This document shows, piece after piece, positions 32,228 through 41,121 of a stretch of DNA of 49,505 bases (within the stretch, counting starts at the first letter, position 1; every line of letters begins with the position of its first letter). The stretch spans positions 1 through 49,505 of the forward strand of contig CANQBO010000015.1 in assembly GCA_947589475.1 (NCBI GenBank). Direction: 5' to 3'. A model generated the notes under the pieces. That model did no database searches. It was not told where the DNA came from and was given only the letters and a program-made list of their open reading frames with translations. A program made the translations under genes and the position numbers. Origin of the DNA: an uncultured Clostridia bacterium (GTDB lineage: Bacteria; Bacillota; Clostridia; Christensenellales; CAG-917).

Positions 32228-32773
32228 ATGAGCGTTGACAAATCGAAAATAGAAAAAGCGGTGAGAGATATTCTCGAGGCGATAGGCGAGGACCCACAAA
32301 GAGAGGGCCTTATCGACACTCCGGATCGCGTGGCGCGAATGTATGAGGAGCTGACTTCGGGCTACGGCAAGGACGGCGCGGATGAGCTGGCAAAAGTGTT
32401 TGAGGAGAGCGGGAGCGAGCTTGTCATTGAAAAGGACATCTCGTTTTCCTCCACATGCGAGCATCATCTCATGCCGTTTTTCGGCAAGGTGCACATCGCG
32501 TACATTCCAAACGGCAAGGTCGTGGGACTGAGCAAGCTTGCGCGCGTGGTGGACGTATATGCGAGGAGGTTGCAACTTCAGGAAAGGTTGGGAGCTCAGA
32601 TCGCGGACGAGATTTTTCGCGAACTTCAGCCAAAGGGCGTGCTTGTCGTCATAGAGGCGGAGCACACCTGCATGACCGCGCGCGGAGTAAAAAAAGTGGG
32701 GAGCAAGACGGTGAGCTACGCGACGAGGGGAAATTTCCCCGAGGCATATGTTGAGAGGGTGTTTCACGCATGA
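32228..32773 (+). CDS. folE: GTP cyclohydrolase I
   Basis: A 181-aa zinc enzyme making 7,8-dihydroneopterin triphosphate from GTP, the first step of folate synthesis. The zinc ligands are visible in STCEHHLMP (Cys and His) and HTCMTARG (Cys). [22 protein letters not shown] is the family hallmark. The length is standard. The ATG at 32228 follows GAGGTG; an upstream start five codons earlier is possible but less well spaced. It overlaps folP by four bases (ATGA), indicating translational coupling. Confidence 0.97.
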   Translation: MSVDKSKIEKAVRDILEAIGEDPQREGLIDTPDRVARMYEELTSGYGKDGADELAKVFEESGSELVIEKDISFSSTCEHHLMPFFGKVHIAYIPNGKVVGLSKLARVVDVYARRLQLQERLGAQIADEIFRELQPKGVLVVIEAEHTCMTARGVKKVGSKTVSYATRGNFPEAYVERVFHA

Positions 32774-33588
32774 GCGAAATAAAGCGCTACGATTTTGATG
32801 TACGCGGCAGAAAATTCGAGGGCGGAACGCATGTCATGGGCATTTTGAACGCCACTCCGGACAGCTTTTTTTGCGAAAGCAGGACGGAAAGCGTTGAGTT
32901 CGCGCTTGCGCGCGCGAATATAATGTTGTTTGAAGGCGCCGAAATTCTGGATATAGGCGGTCAATCCACGCGCCCGGGCGGGGAGGTCGTTTGTGCCGAC
33001 GAGGAGCAAAGGCGCGTCATACCCGTAATACGCGCGCTGAGGGATGCATATCCCGACGCTTTATTGTCCGTGGATACGTTTTATGCCTCGGTCGCGGAAG
33101 AGGCGGCGAAGGCGGGCGCGGATATGATAAACGACGTGAGCTGTCTCGCGGACAAAGATATGGCGGCGGTCGTCGCAAAATACGGGCTTGCGATATGCGT
33201 CATGCACTTCAGACGCGGCTCGAAAGTCGCGGATATGTTGGAGGATAAAAAGCGCGGACTGCAAATCGCGATAGACAGACTGCTTGCGGCGGGCGTGGAA
33301 AGAAACAAAATATTGCTCGACGGCGGAATAGGTTTCAACCTTTCGCGGGAGGAGGACGTCGAACTTCTCGAGAGGTACGGCGAGTTGATTGAGGCTTTTG
33401 AGTATCCCTTTCTTTTGGGAGCTTCGCGCAAGTCGTTTTTGGGCGGGGATGTGCGGGACAGACTGCCCGCGACTCTTGATACGACAAGGCGCGCAACGGA
33501 GCAGGGCGCGCTGTTTGTGAGGGTGCACGACGTGAAGGAAAACGTCGAAGCGATAAGAAGATGCGACGGGCAAAGAGGGACTAAATAA
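32770..33588 (+). CDS. folP: Dihydropteroate synthase
   Basis: A 272-aa TIM-barrel enzyme condensing p-aminobenzoate with hydroxymethyl-dihydropterin pyrophosphate; the target of sulfonamides. Motifs: [11 protein letters not shown] at the N-terminus, [47 protein letters not shown] and a final R-VHDV. The length is standard. The start overlaps the folE stop. It is followed by folBK after 13 bp with an AAGGAG site. Confidence 0.96.
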   Translation: MSEIKRYDFDVRGRKFEGGTHVMGILNATPDSFFCESRTESVEFALARANIMLFEGAEILDIGGQSTRPGGEVVCADEEQRRVIPVIRALRDAYPDALLSVDTFYASVAEEAAKAGADMINDVSCLADKDMAAVVAKYGLAICVMHFRRGSKVADMLEDKKRGLQIAIDRLLAAGVERNKILLDGGIGFNLSREEDVELLERYGELIEAFEYPFLLGASRKSFLGGDVRDRLPATLDTTRRATEQGALFVRVHDVKENVEAIRRCDGQRGTK

Positions 33589-33601
33589 GGAGCAAAAAGT
33601 C

Positions 33602-34438
33602 ATGACAGGTTGCGAATTTGAGCAAGACGAAATAATTTTGAAAGACCTCGAGGTTTCTGCTTGTCACGGGGTCAACGCCGAGGAAAAAGTAAAGCCGCAG
33701 AGGTTTCTGATCTCCGTCACGGTGTATGCGGACATACGCGCGGCGGCGAAGAGCGACAACGTAGACGATACGGTGAGCTACTCCGCGGTCAAAAAAGTCG
33801 TGAAAAGCTTTGTCGAGGAAAATTGTTTCGATCTTATAGAGACGCTCGCAGCGGGCATTGCGAAGCTTGTGCTGAGAAAATTCTCGCTTGCGAAGGGCGT
33901 GAGCGCAGAGGTCAAAAAGCCGGACGCTCCCATGAGCGGCAAATTCGACTATGTAGCCGTCAAAACGACTTTTGTGTGGCATAGGACGTACCTCTCGCTC
34001 GGCTCGAACATAGGCGACAGAAACGCATATTTGGACTTTGCCGTGAACAAGTTGAAGGGCGATCCCGCTTTCAAAAACGTGCGCGAGAGCGGGCGCATAG
34101 TTACAAGCCCCTACGGAGGCGTCGCGCAGGGAGAATTTTTGAACAGCGTCGTCGAGGCGGACACGTATCTTACTCCCGAGGAGCTTTTGCAGGCGGTGAA
34201 CGCCATAGAAGCGGAGGCGGGAAGGACGCGGGACGTGAGGTGGGGAGACCGCACGCTCGACATCGACATACTCTTTTACGATGACCTCGTTTATGACAAA
34301 AACGGACTTTCAATACCTCATTATGACATGATAAACCGCGATTTTGTGCTGAAACCGCTTGCCGAACTTTCCCCGTACAAAGTGCATCCGCTAAACGGCA
34401 AGCGCGTTGTAGACTTGCTTAGAGTCGGAAAAAAGTGA
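33602..34438 (+). CDS. folK: Bifunctional FolB-FolK: dihydroneopterin aldolase / HPPK
   Basis: A 278-aa fusion. Residues about 8-122 are dihydroneopterin aldolase (ILKDLEVSACHGVNAEEK, then YSAVKKVVKSFVEEN, IETLAAGIAKLVL and the VEVKKP-like AEVKKPDAP). Residues about 125-278 are hydroxymethyl-dihydropterin pyrophosphokinase (YLSLGSNIGDRNAYL, FLNSVVEADTYLTPEELL, WGDRTLDIDILFYDD, IPHYDMINRDFVLKPLAEL). It carries two successive steps between folE and folP products. Such fusions are known in Firmicutes. It is the last gene of the operon. The two domains are joined with almost no linker (KTTFVWHRTY). Confidence 0.95.
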   Translation: MTGCEFEQDEIILKDLEVSACHGVNAEEKVKPQRFLISVTVYADIRAAAKSDNVDDTVSYSAVKKVVKSFVEENCFDLIETLAAGIAKLVLRKFSLAKGVSAEVKKPDAPMSGKFDYVAVKTTFVWHRTYLSLGSNIGDRNAYLDFAVNKLKGDPAFKNVRESGRIVTSPYGGVAQGEFLNSVVEADTYLTPEELLQAVNAIEAEAGRTRDVRWGDRTLDIDILFYDDLVYDKNGLSIPHYDMINRDFVLKPLAELSPYKVHPLNGKRVVDLLRVGKK

Positions 34439-34626
34439 CAAAAGAGTGTAAGGGAGAGGCGAAATAAGTGTATAAAGAAGGGACAAAAAGCAAGCCGAAA
34501 AGCAGTTGCAAAAAGTCAAAGACATCTTGCTTAGACGCGCCGTGCGAGGCTTTTAGGATGAGAAAATGCATGCGGCGTAGGCGATGGAGCGCAGAGCGCG
34601 GGTCTTTATCGACTAAATTAAGAAGT

Positions 34627-34664
34627 AAAAATCGGGAAGAGAAAACAGTCCTTCCCGATTTTTT
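34627..34664. terminator. Intrinsic terminator of the folate operon, also usable by the converging XRE gene
   Basis: AAAAATCGGGAAG (34627-34639) pairs with CTTCCCGATTTTT (34651-34663), an A-run before and a T-run after. The 190 bp between folBK and this hairpin hold no supported gene. Confidence 0.9.
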
Positions 34665-34714
34665 GTCGTTGCCGAAATTTGATTTTTTTTTATTTGGAAT
34701 CCGATGTTCGGGAA

Positions 34715-34927
34715 TCAATAATTTCTTCTGCCGATGAGGTAATCGACGGACACTTCAAAGAGTATGCTGAGTTCTATGAGAATATCATAGTCGGGCTGAT
34801 TGCGACCGACCTCCCAACCGGAGACCGTGGATTTTGAGACCTTGAGAAGTTTGGCAAGGTCCTGCTGAAGCAAGTGCTTGTCTTGGCGCAGTTGCTTCAA
34901 TCTTTGCGAAAAACAGTTGTGTAGCAT
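34715..34927 (-). CDS. Second small XRE-family regulator
   Basis: A 70-aa single-domain helix-turn-helix protein: FSQRLKQLRQDKHLLQQDLAKLLKVSKSTVSGWEVGRNQPDYDILIELSILFEVSVDYLIG. This is the textbook XRE pattern, with the recognition helix in KSTVSGWE. The ATG at 34927 is chosen because CGGAG lies seven bases upstream and homologues start here; the longer frame would run through the promoter. A 12-bp perfect palindrome overlaps its -10 box, suggesting autoregulation. It is divergent from the 1881-aa lipoprotein gene 440 bp away, a layout similar to the XRE/LRR-lipoprotein pair at 4 kb, but no matching operator is seen at the lipoprotein promoter. Confidence 0.85.
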   Translation of the reverse strand: MLHNCFSQRLKQLRQDKHLLQQDLAKLLKVSKSTVSGWEVGRNQPDYDILIELSILFEVSVDYLIGRRNY

Positions 34928-34953
34928 AATACGACTCCGAAAATTTGCTCTTG

Positions 34954-34987
34954 CTAATATATTAGTATACAATTCGTGTTTTGTCAA
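34954..34987 (-). promoter_or_regulatory. Promoter and candidate operator of the second XRE gene
   Basis: TTGACA (34987-34982), 17-bp spacer, TAATAT (34964-34959). CTAATATATTAG at 34954-34965 is a perfect 12-bp palindrome covering the -10. Confidence 0.7.
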
Positions 34988-35262
34988 CGGTGAAAGCGGT
35001 TTTTGCAAAATTTTCCTTAAATCTGTCAAAAATGGTAAGAGACGTGAGCGGATAGGGGCGTATGCGGGACAAAAAGAAGCATACGAAGCAGAGACGCGGC
35101 TAAGATGAAGACGATAAATGCGAGCAATTTTATGTATGTCATCGTCTATTTAAGGCGCGCGTTAAAGAGGCGGCAGAGCGAATATAATAGCCATATAATG
35201 GCAAAAAGTCGCTTTAAAAAGCTTAAAATATGCGTCGAAAGACGATTTTTAAGGACAAGCGT
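34988..35262. other. Intergenic DNA without a recognisable gene
   Basis: Two TATAAT hexamers lie near 35184 and 35195 around GCCATATAATGGC but without a good -35. AGACGAT near 35106 could pair with ATCGTCT near 35141. No gene can be supported. Confidence 0.45.
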
Positions 35263-35292
35263 TTGACATATCGCGCGCATAGGCGTTATCAT
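35263..35292 (+). promoter_or_regulatory. Promoter of the 1881-aa lipoprotein
   Basis: TTGACA (35263-35268), 18-bp spacer, TATCAT (35287-35292). Confidence 0.65.
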
Positions 35293-35337
35293 TTATACAA
35301 TATTCTATCGGAATAATTTCGACTAAAAATATGCGGT

Positions 35338-35363
35338 CGATGTTGAGACATCGTAAAAGAGGT
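35338..35363 (+). promoter_or_regulatory. Leader hairpin before the ribosome binding site
   Basis: CGATGT (35338-35343) and ACATCG (35348-35353) form a 6-bp stem with a TGAG loop, five bases before AGAGGTGG. Confidence 0.6.
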
Positions 35364-35368
35364 GGATC

Positions 35369-38300
35369 ATGAAAAGAGTTATCGGTATTTTGGCATTATT
35401 GCTCACGCTGGTTTTGGCGCTCGGCGTGTTTGCCGCATGCGATGACAATGGGAATAAAGACGACAAAGCGGAGCAAGTCACGGTCACATTCGACATGGCG
35501 GGCGAGGGCGAAAACATAACTTTGAGCGGTAATGCGGGCGAAGCGCTTCAAGCTCCCGCGGTATCGGACAAGAGCAATTGCTATTTCGGCGGCTGGCACG
35601 AGAAGATGGACTGCTCGGATGAGGCGGTCTCTCCCTCCGTGTTCCCCCAAAAGAACAAGACTTACTATGCGGAGTGGGACCTCGGCTTCACTTTCAAAGC
35701 CATGCTGGAGCAAAAGGACGGCACATTCAAAGCGGACGATTCCTATTCCGTGAAGGGCAGAGTGATGAAAGGTTCCACGGATTCCGTGACGTATGACGTG
35801 ACTCAGCTTGAAAAAGTTTACGGCTACGGCGCAGAAAAAGCGAGCTACACTTTGCAATTTTCCTCGGATCGGAGGGATTTCGAGTGCGAAGTCAAATATC
35901 TGCGTTTGCCGCTTGAGATCACCTATGTGACGGGGCTTGGCGGCGACGTCGTGAAGAGCGGCAAATACGGCATGTCCGTTATAGGCGAGGACGAGCTGGG
36001 CGAATATGCCCACCGCAATTTCATAGGCTGGGCGACAGAGGACGGCGGCGAGGCAAGCTATTTCGCGGGCGACGAAGTCGAAAAAGAGGGAAGCGTGACC
36101 CTGTATGCCGTGTGGGAAATGGGACTTCCCGATGTTTTCGGCGGCAACGACTACATCTATGTGTCCTCAAAAGAGGAAAACGCGGTGTACCTCGAGAGAT
36201 ACCGCTCCGACGAGCTTCTCAAGGGCACGCTTGACGGAAGTTTGTTCTCCGTCAAAGTCAACGGCGCGTTCACCCTCGACGGAGTTTTGCTGGAGGACGG
36301 CTTCTACTATTTCAAAGACACAGCCGAAAAGACATACAAGAATATCGCGGATGAAAACGAGTCGCTGGAGTTTTTCGCGGGCGGCAAAGGCAAGGCGATA
36401 CTCCATAAGGCGGGTGGCGTCGACGTAGAGGGCAAATATCAATTCGACCCGAGTCAGTCCGCATATACTTTTGCGCCGACGAACGGCGACGATTTCATAT
36501 TCAGACTTATCGCGGACGGCGAAGAACTTTGCTTCGAAAAAGCGGACGGCGACGTGATAGGAAGCTACATTTTGCGTCTCGGCACAGGCGCCGCCGCACA
36601 ACACATCATCTTTGACTTCGACGGTTTCGGCGGCGGGATCGCTCACTATATGGGCGCCACAGCGTCAAGCTCGTATGAGTGGGATGAAACGGGCGAATTC
36701 TACAGAGTGTATCTCGGCGAAGAGGACGCGGACGAGTTTGACGTGCGCATGATCGACGACGAGGCGGGCGAGACTGTTGACGGCATATTGCTCAAGGGCA
36801 GTTTCTTGCTCCGCGACGACCTTGCGGGAAGTTACGGACCCGCGATTGAGGGCAAGGTGCAAAAAGACACGACGGTCGACGATGACTTGACGCTCGACGG
36901 CTTCGGCAAGGGCGCCTATAAGGGCAAAGAAATAGAGTATACAATTGAAACGAGCGGCTGGTATGAAGAAAATCCCTATGACGACGAAGCGTACGGCTTG
37001 GGCACGATAAATTGGGTCACTTTCACATATGAAGGAAAGGAAGTTACTTTGTGCATAGAGGATTCGCAGTCCAACAACGCGAACTTCTACATTCCCGCGC
37101 ATGGAGAATTTGCGGTAGAATACTTCCTGGACGCCTCGGGTCTCGGCTCCGTATATAAGGGCAACACTTTCGAGGACTATGACAACACGCTGGGCGTATT
37201 TATTTATAAGTACGGCAAGAGCGACGGCGCCATTGTCACGGTCTACTCCATGTATGTCGGCGCGCTCACGGGCACGCAGGTTTTGACGGAGATAGATTGG
37301 GGCATTGTGACGAAGGTGGACGATGTCACATACAAGTTTAAATCGACCTATGAGTACTTCGGCTCGACGCACGACGTGGAATTTCAATTCCGCTATATAA
37401 ACGATATGATCGTCCCGCAATTTTACAAAGCTCCGCTCAAGGTGAGCGACAATCTGACTTTGGACATATTCGGAGCGGTACAATATAACGGCGAGGACGG
37501 CAACAAGGAAATAAACTATGCTTACGACCCGGGCTTAGTCGCGTCATTCATAACCTTCTCCAAAGTCCCCAACGGCGACGGGAGCGGCACGCATACCGAA
37601 GTTTACAGGGTGAATTTCGGCGCGGATGACGAGATAGAGTCGTTTACGTTCATTCCCGACTTTCATATGATCACCGACACCGTAAACGGATGCGCCATAG
37701 CGACCATTCCGCAAGAGGGTCGGGAGGGAGTTTACGAAACGTACATAGGCATACCGCAAGGCAGAGGCTACTATTTCACCATCAAGGGCACAGCCACACT
37801 TTTGAGCGGCGAGGCGGGAAAAGTCGGCGCGCGCTATCAATTCGAGATAGATCCCGACGAGGAAGAGGAGATCACCAAATTCCTTCAATCGCAAGGCGAG
37901 GATGTTGTCGAGATCATGAGTCCGTACTATTCCTTCATCTACATGATCTCAAGCGAAACGAGGGGCGAGTGCGACTTGCTCGATAAGGGGTTCGAGGTCG
38001 AGAATGCCGCAGGAGACAAACTCGTGCTGAGCGAAAACGGCGAGATGTCGCTTACGATGAAGGGAGTGACGGAAACGGCGAACTCCTATCACTATCTCGT
38101 CAAAGACGACGTTAGACAAGTCATCGAGATGTATGTCGTCAAGGGCGACACAAGATACAACCGCTATATCACCTTGACGGTCGACGAAAACGGCGCAGTA
38201 ACCGACTTCACTGTGGGTGGCGACGAGGCGAACATCTATTACAACGAAACAGAACTCGGCACCGGGCTTGAGGCATACGGGCGCTACTTCATACTTCTCG

Positions 38301-41017
38301 GCGGAGACGAGTGCATTATGGTCAGCTCCGGCATGTCCATATATGGCGTATACAAAACGACGGACCAAAAATTCACGTGGAATGGCACCGATTATACAGA
38401 ATACGAGATAGGCGTGTGCTATGACGCGCAGGACGATATTCCCGACATCTTCTACTATATCGCTGTCGCGACGGAGGACTTCTCCCTCGAAGGCGGACTC
38501 AAGTGGCACGGCGGGAAATATCTGCAAAAGATATATGCCTCGGGCGACTTCAAGATCGTAGGCGGCGGCACGTTGAAGGGCGACGGCTATCACCGCGGAG
38601 AGTATGTCGACTCAGATGGCAACAGCTTTGAAGCCGCGATGTATTACGTCAATGTATACGACAGATATTTCAACTCCGACGCGTATCCCGAAGCGTCCGA
38701 AAACGGCGAGAAAACAGACAACGTCTATATCGCGTACTATGACAAAGACGGCGAATTGATAGACCGCCTCATCTTCGATGTGACAAGCGACGGTCTTGAC
38801 GAGCGCGACGCTTTCAACGGAGTGTATGCCGAAGTCGTAAACAATGCGCCCAGCTCACGCGAGATATACATTTATTTGAACGGACAAGGGGTCGCGACGA
38901 TATACAACAGTGACGATCAGCCTGTGGAAACAGGAAAATATAGTCTCGTCCCTGAACTTGGCGAGAAGTTTTTAAGCTATGTGCCCGACGATGCGGAAAA
39001 TAGTTTGACAGGGTCATTCGTTTTCTGGATATATCGTATGGACGGCACAAATTGCTACATCATTTACAATGAGAAAGAAAAAGGCGTGTACACGGGCGAA
39101 TACGGAGAGCTTCTCATCACGGACGGCTTTGCGCAAGGCGTGTATATGGACAAGTACGGCGTTGTCAAACAAGGCCTTTGCACCTATCTTACTCCCACGC
39201 AAATCGAGTTTACGCCTTACGGCGAAACAGCGCGCAGTTATTTCGAACTTAACAATGAAAAATATACGTTCGCGAGCGGCAATTTCGAGTGGCTCATAGA
39301 CGGCGATGTGCTTGTGCGCTACATCGGCGTCGATAGAGATTTAGATCTATCCAAGTTGTCTTCAAACATAAGGGAGATCGCCGCAAAAGCGTTCCAAAAC
39401 AGCAACATCAGATCAATAAATCTTGGCAATGTCACAAAAATAGGCGATCAAGCGTTCGAGTATTGCGAAAGCCTTGAGTCCGTTACCGCGCCAAAGGTCA
39501 CATCGGTAGGAAAGTATGCCTTCGCGGGTTGCTATGCGCTTGAAGAGATAGATCTGTCTAATGCCGAGACAATAGGCGACGGCGCGTTTGTCGATGTTCC
39601 GCTCAAGAGCGTCAAACTTAAAAATATCAAGAAAATAGGGCAATACGCTTTTTCGCACGAAAACACGGTTATGACTATATTCGACCTTACAGAGTGCGTT
39701 TCTTTCAGCGAACTTACGGTGCCCGACTACGCGTTCATCTCCAGGGTGGACGGGGCAAACGGCGTTTCGCCCATAAATATGAAAGCATATGTCAAAGACG
39801 TCGATGTGTTGAACACGCTCATATCCAACGCAAATGCAAGCGCTGTTCTCAAAAATACGGCGGGACTTTATTTCGCAAATGACCCGATGGAAGGCGCTGT
39901 CTACATTGGATTTACAAATAGATCCGTGTACATTTTCGACAGCGGTACGCTTGTAATGAGGCAGGGCAATACTTCAAAGATATTCGGAGTATATGTGCAA
40001 AGCGAGACGGACGGCGTCGACATCTATGTGCGCGGCGGCGATGAAGGCAATGGCAACTATGAAAAGAGCCTTGAGAGCGTCAAGGGCGAAAACACGCTGA
40101 CGATCGCAGATGAAATTCTCTTCAAAAACGGCGTGAAGCACACCATAAAAACGCAGGACAACAAAAACACGGTGGTATTTACTTTCAGCGCTACGGTCAA
40201 CGCGGCATTCGGTTCGATCGCGGTCACCGCAGAGCTGAATGGACAAATGGCTGTCAACGCAACTTTGAGTGCGGAAAACGGCACGATGCGTTTGGCGGTG
40301 GGAGAAAAGGATACAAAATATTACGACGTTAAGATAACGGGCGCAAGCAGTTGCGAAATCGTTGAACTTGGCGATATGCTCGAACTATATACGTCGGACG
40401 AGGACAAATTCTATCGCTTCACGGGCTTCGTCAAAGACGGAAAGATCACCGAACTCATTGGTTTCGGCTTCCATTCCGGCGACAGCGTAGACCCGCAAGA
40501 TCAGAACAAATTTACGCCTGTATATTCTTCTTACACTGTGCAGGATCTCGACTTTGCCGATGACGGAAGCGTGACATTCGGGTGGAAGTATTCAGATGCA
40601 ATCTACTCTATCAAAGTGTCATATGTCGCAGGTAAAGGAAATAACGGCGGCAGTATCGACGTCGACATATTGAACGTTACAATGTCGGATAACGCGTCGG
40701 GATCGTTTGGCAAGGCGGAGATCACCGTCACGTTTGATATAACCGAGTACAGAGTCAAGACTATATCCTACTTTGCTTACAATGCAAAGACCGGCTTCTT
40801 TGACGATCCCATAGAAGAGAAAATCGTGAGCGTCACTGAAAAAGAGTATAATGCGGCTAAATCGGACCTTGACGAGAATGAGCCGGCCGGCGTTACGGTG
40901 CTTGAGGTCATAACCGAAAACGGTACTTACAACGTCACTGTAACGGCGAGGCGTAATCCCGTTTGGGGTAAAATGAGGACCTACTCGTTTAGCTTTACGG
41001 TCGAAAAAATCGCGTAA
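35369..41017 (+). CDS. Giant secreted lipoprotein with repeated beta modules and an LRR_5 segment
   Basis: An 1881-aa protein. The signal peptide ends in Val-Phe-Ala-Ala-Cys (Cys24). Residues about 35-110 and about 185-255 are InlB-like beta modules (CYFGGWHE, TYYAEWD; NFIGWATED, TLYAVWE). Residues about 260-1320 are a series of units with the pattern seen in the protein at 13764-18572: FDGFGGGIAHY, LDGFGKGAYKG, LDIFGAVQYNG, LNGQGVATIYN, with a following Gly-Tyr. Residues about 1324-1437 are LRR_5 repeats (IREIAAKAFQNSNIRSINL, TKIGDQAFEYCESL). The last 400 residues are beta-rich without a recognised domain. AGAGGTGG precedes the ATG by four bases. So this protein combines the LRR type of the 1-8 kb region with the repeat type of the 13.7 kb gene. 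Surface location is clear; function is unknown. Confidence 0.9.
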   Translation: MKRVIGILALLLTLVLALGVFAACDDNGNKDDKAEQVTVTFDMAGEGENITLSGNAGEALQAPAVSDKSNCYFGGWHEKMDCSDEAVSPSVFPQKNKTYYAEWDLGFTFKAMLEQKDGTFKADDSYSVKGRVMKGSTDSVTYDVTQLEKVYGYGAEKASYTLQFSSDRRDFECEVKYLRLPLEITYVTGLGGDVVKSGKYGMSVIGEDELGEYAHRNFIGWATEDGGEASYFAGDEVEKEGSVTLYAVWEMGLPDVFGGNDYIYVSSKEENAVYLERYRSDELLKGTLDGSLFSVKVNGAFTLDGVLLEDGFYYFKDTAEKTYKNIADENESLEFFAGGKGKAILHKAGGVDVEGKYQFDPSQSAYTFAPTNGDDFIFRLIADGEELCFEKADGDVIGSYILRLGTGAAAQHIIFDFDGFGGGIAHYMGATASSSYEWDETGEFYRVYLGEEDADEFDVRMIDDEAGETVDGILLKGSFLLRDDLAGSYGPAIEGKVQKDTTVDDDLTLDGFGKGAYKGKEIEYTIETSGWYEENPYDDEAYGLGTINWVTFTYEGKEVTLCIEDSQSNNANFYIPAHGEFAVEYFLDASGLGSVYKGNTFEDYDNTLGVFIYKYGKSDGAIVTVYSMYVGALTGTQVLTEIDWGIVTKVDDVTYKFKSTYEYFGSTHDVEFQFRYINDMIVPQFYKAPLKVSDNLTLDIFGAVQYNGEDGNKEINYAYDPGLVASFITFSKVPNGDGSGTHTEVYRVNFGADDEIESFTFIPDFHMITDTVNGCAIATIPQEGREGVYETYIGIPQGRGYYFTIKGTATLLSGEAGKVGARYQFEIDPDEEEEITKFLQSQGEDVVEIMSPYYSFIYMISSETRGECDLLDKGFEVENAAGDKLVLSENGEMSLTMKGVTETANSYHYLVKDDVRQVIEMYVVKGDTRYNRYITLTVDENGAVTDFTVGGDEANIYYNETELGTGLEAYGRYFILLGGDECIMVSSGMSIYGVYKTTDQKFTWNGTDYTEYEIGVCYDAQDDIPDIFYYIAVATEDFSLEGGLKWHGGKYLQKIYASGDFKIVGGGTLKGDGYHRGEYVDSDGNSFEAAMYYVNVYDRYFNSDAYPEASENGEKTDNVYIAYYDKDGELIDRLIFDVTSDGLDERDAFNGVYAEVVNNAPSSREIYIYLNGQGVATIYNSDDQPVETGKYSLVPELGEKFLSYVPDDAENSLTGSFVFWIYRMDGTNCYIIYNEKEKGVYTGEYGELLITDGFAQGVYMDKYGVVKQGLCTYLTPTQIEFTPYGETARSYFELNNEKYTFASGNFEWLIDGDVLVRYIGVDRDLDLSKLSSNIREIAAKAFQNSNIRSINLGNVTKIGDQAFEYCESLESVTAPKVTSVGKYAFAGCYALEEIDLSNAETIGDGAFVDVPLKSVKLKNIKKIGQYAFSHENTVMTIFDLTECVSFSELTVPDYAFISRVDGANGVSPINMKAYVKDVDVLNTLISNANASAVLKNTAGLYFANDPMEGAVYIGFTNRSVYIFDSGTLVMRQGNTSKIFGVYVQSETDGVDIYVRGGDEGNGNYEKSLESVKGENTLTIADEILFKNGVKHTIKTQDNKNTVVFTFSATVNAAFGSIAVTAELNGQMAVNATLSAENGTMRLAVGEKDTKYYDVKITGASSCEIVELGDMLELYTSDEDKFYRFTGFVKDGKITELIGFGFHSGDSVDPQDQNKFTPVYSSYTVQDLDFADDGSVTFGWKYSDAIYSIKVSYVAGKGNNGGSIDVDILNVTMSDNASGSFGKAEITVTFDITEYRVKTISYFAYNAKTGFFDDPIEEKIVSVTEKEYNAAKSDLDENEPAGVTVLEVITENGTYNVTVTARRNPVWGKMRTYSFSFTVEKIA

Positions 41018-41049
41018 AATGATGGCATTTTGCGACTAAAAAAATTATG

Positions 41050-41080
41050 GAGCGTCGGTCCTTTTTGGATCGGCGCTCTT
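41050..41080 (+). terminator. Terminator after the 1881-aa lipoprotein
   Basis: GAGCGTCGGTCC (41050-41061) pairs with GGATCGGCGCTC (41067-41078), 12 bp with two G-T pairs and a 5-base loop, followed by a short T-rich stretch. Confidence 0.7.
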
Positions 41081-41086
41081 GCTTTG

Positions 41087-41115
41087 TTGACTTGATCGTC
41101 GCTTTATTGTATTAT
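41087..41115 (+). promoter_or_regulatory. Promoter of the RNA methyltransferase operon
   Basis: TTGACT (41087-41092), 17-bp spacer, TATTAT (41110-41115). The ATG at 41122 begins where transcription should start, implying a leaderless mRNA. Confidence 0.65.
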
Positions 41116-41121
41116 AGGGTT

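Noticed and set aside
34468..34737. A possible 89-aa Cys/Lys-rich protein after folBK
   Set aside because: It reads through the operon terminator hairpin and into the converging XRE gene, has a GTG start with a poor site, and shows no family features.
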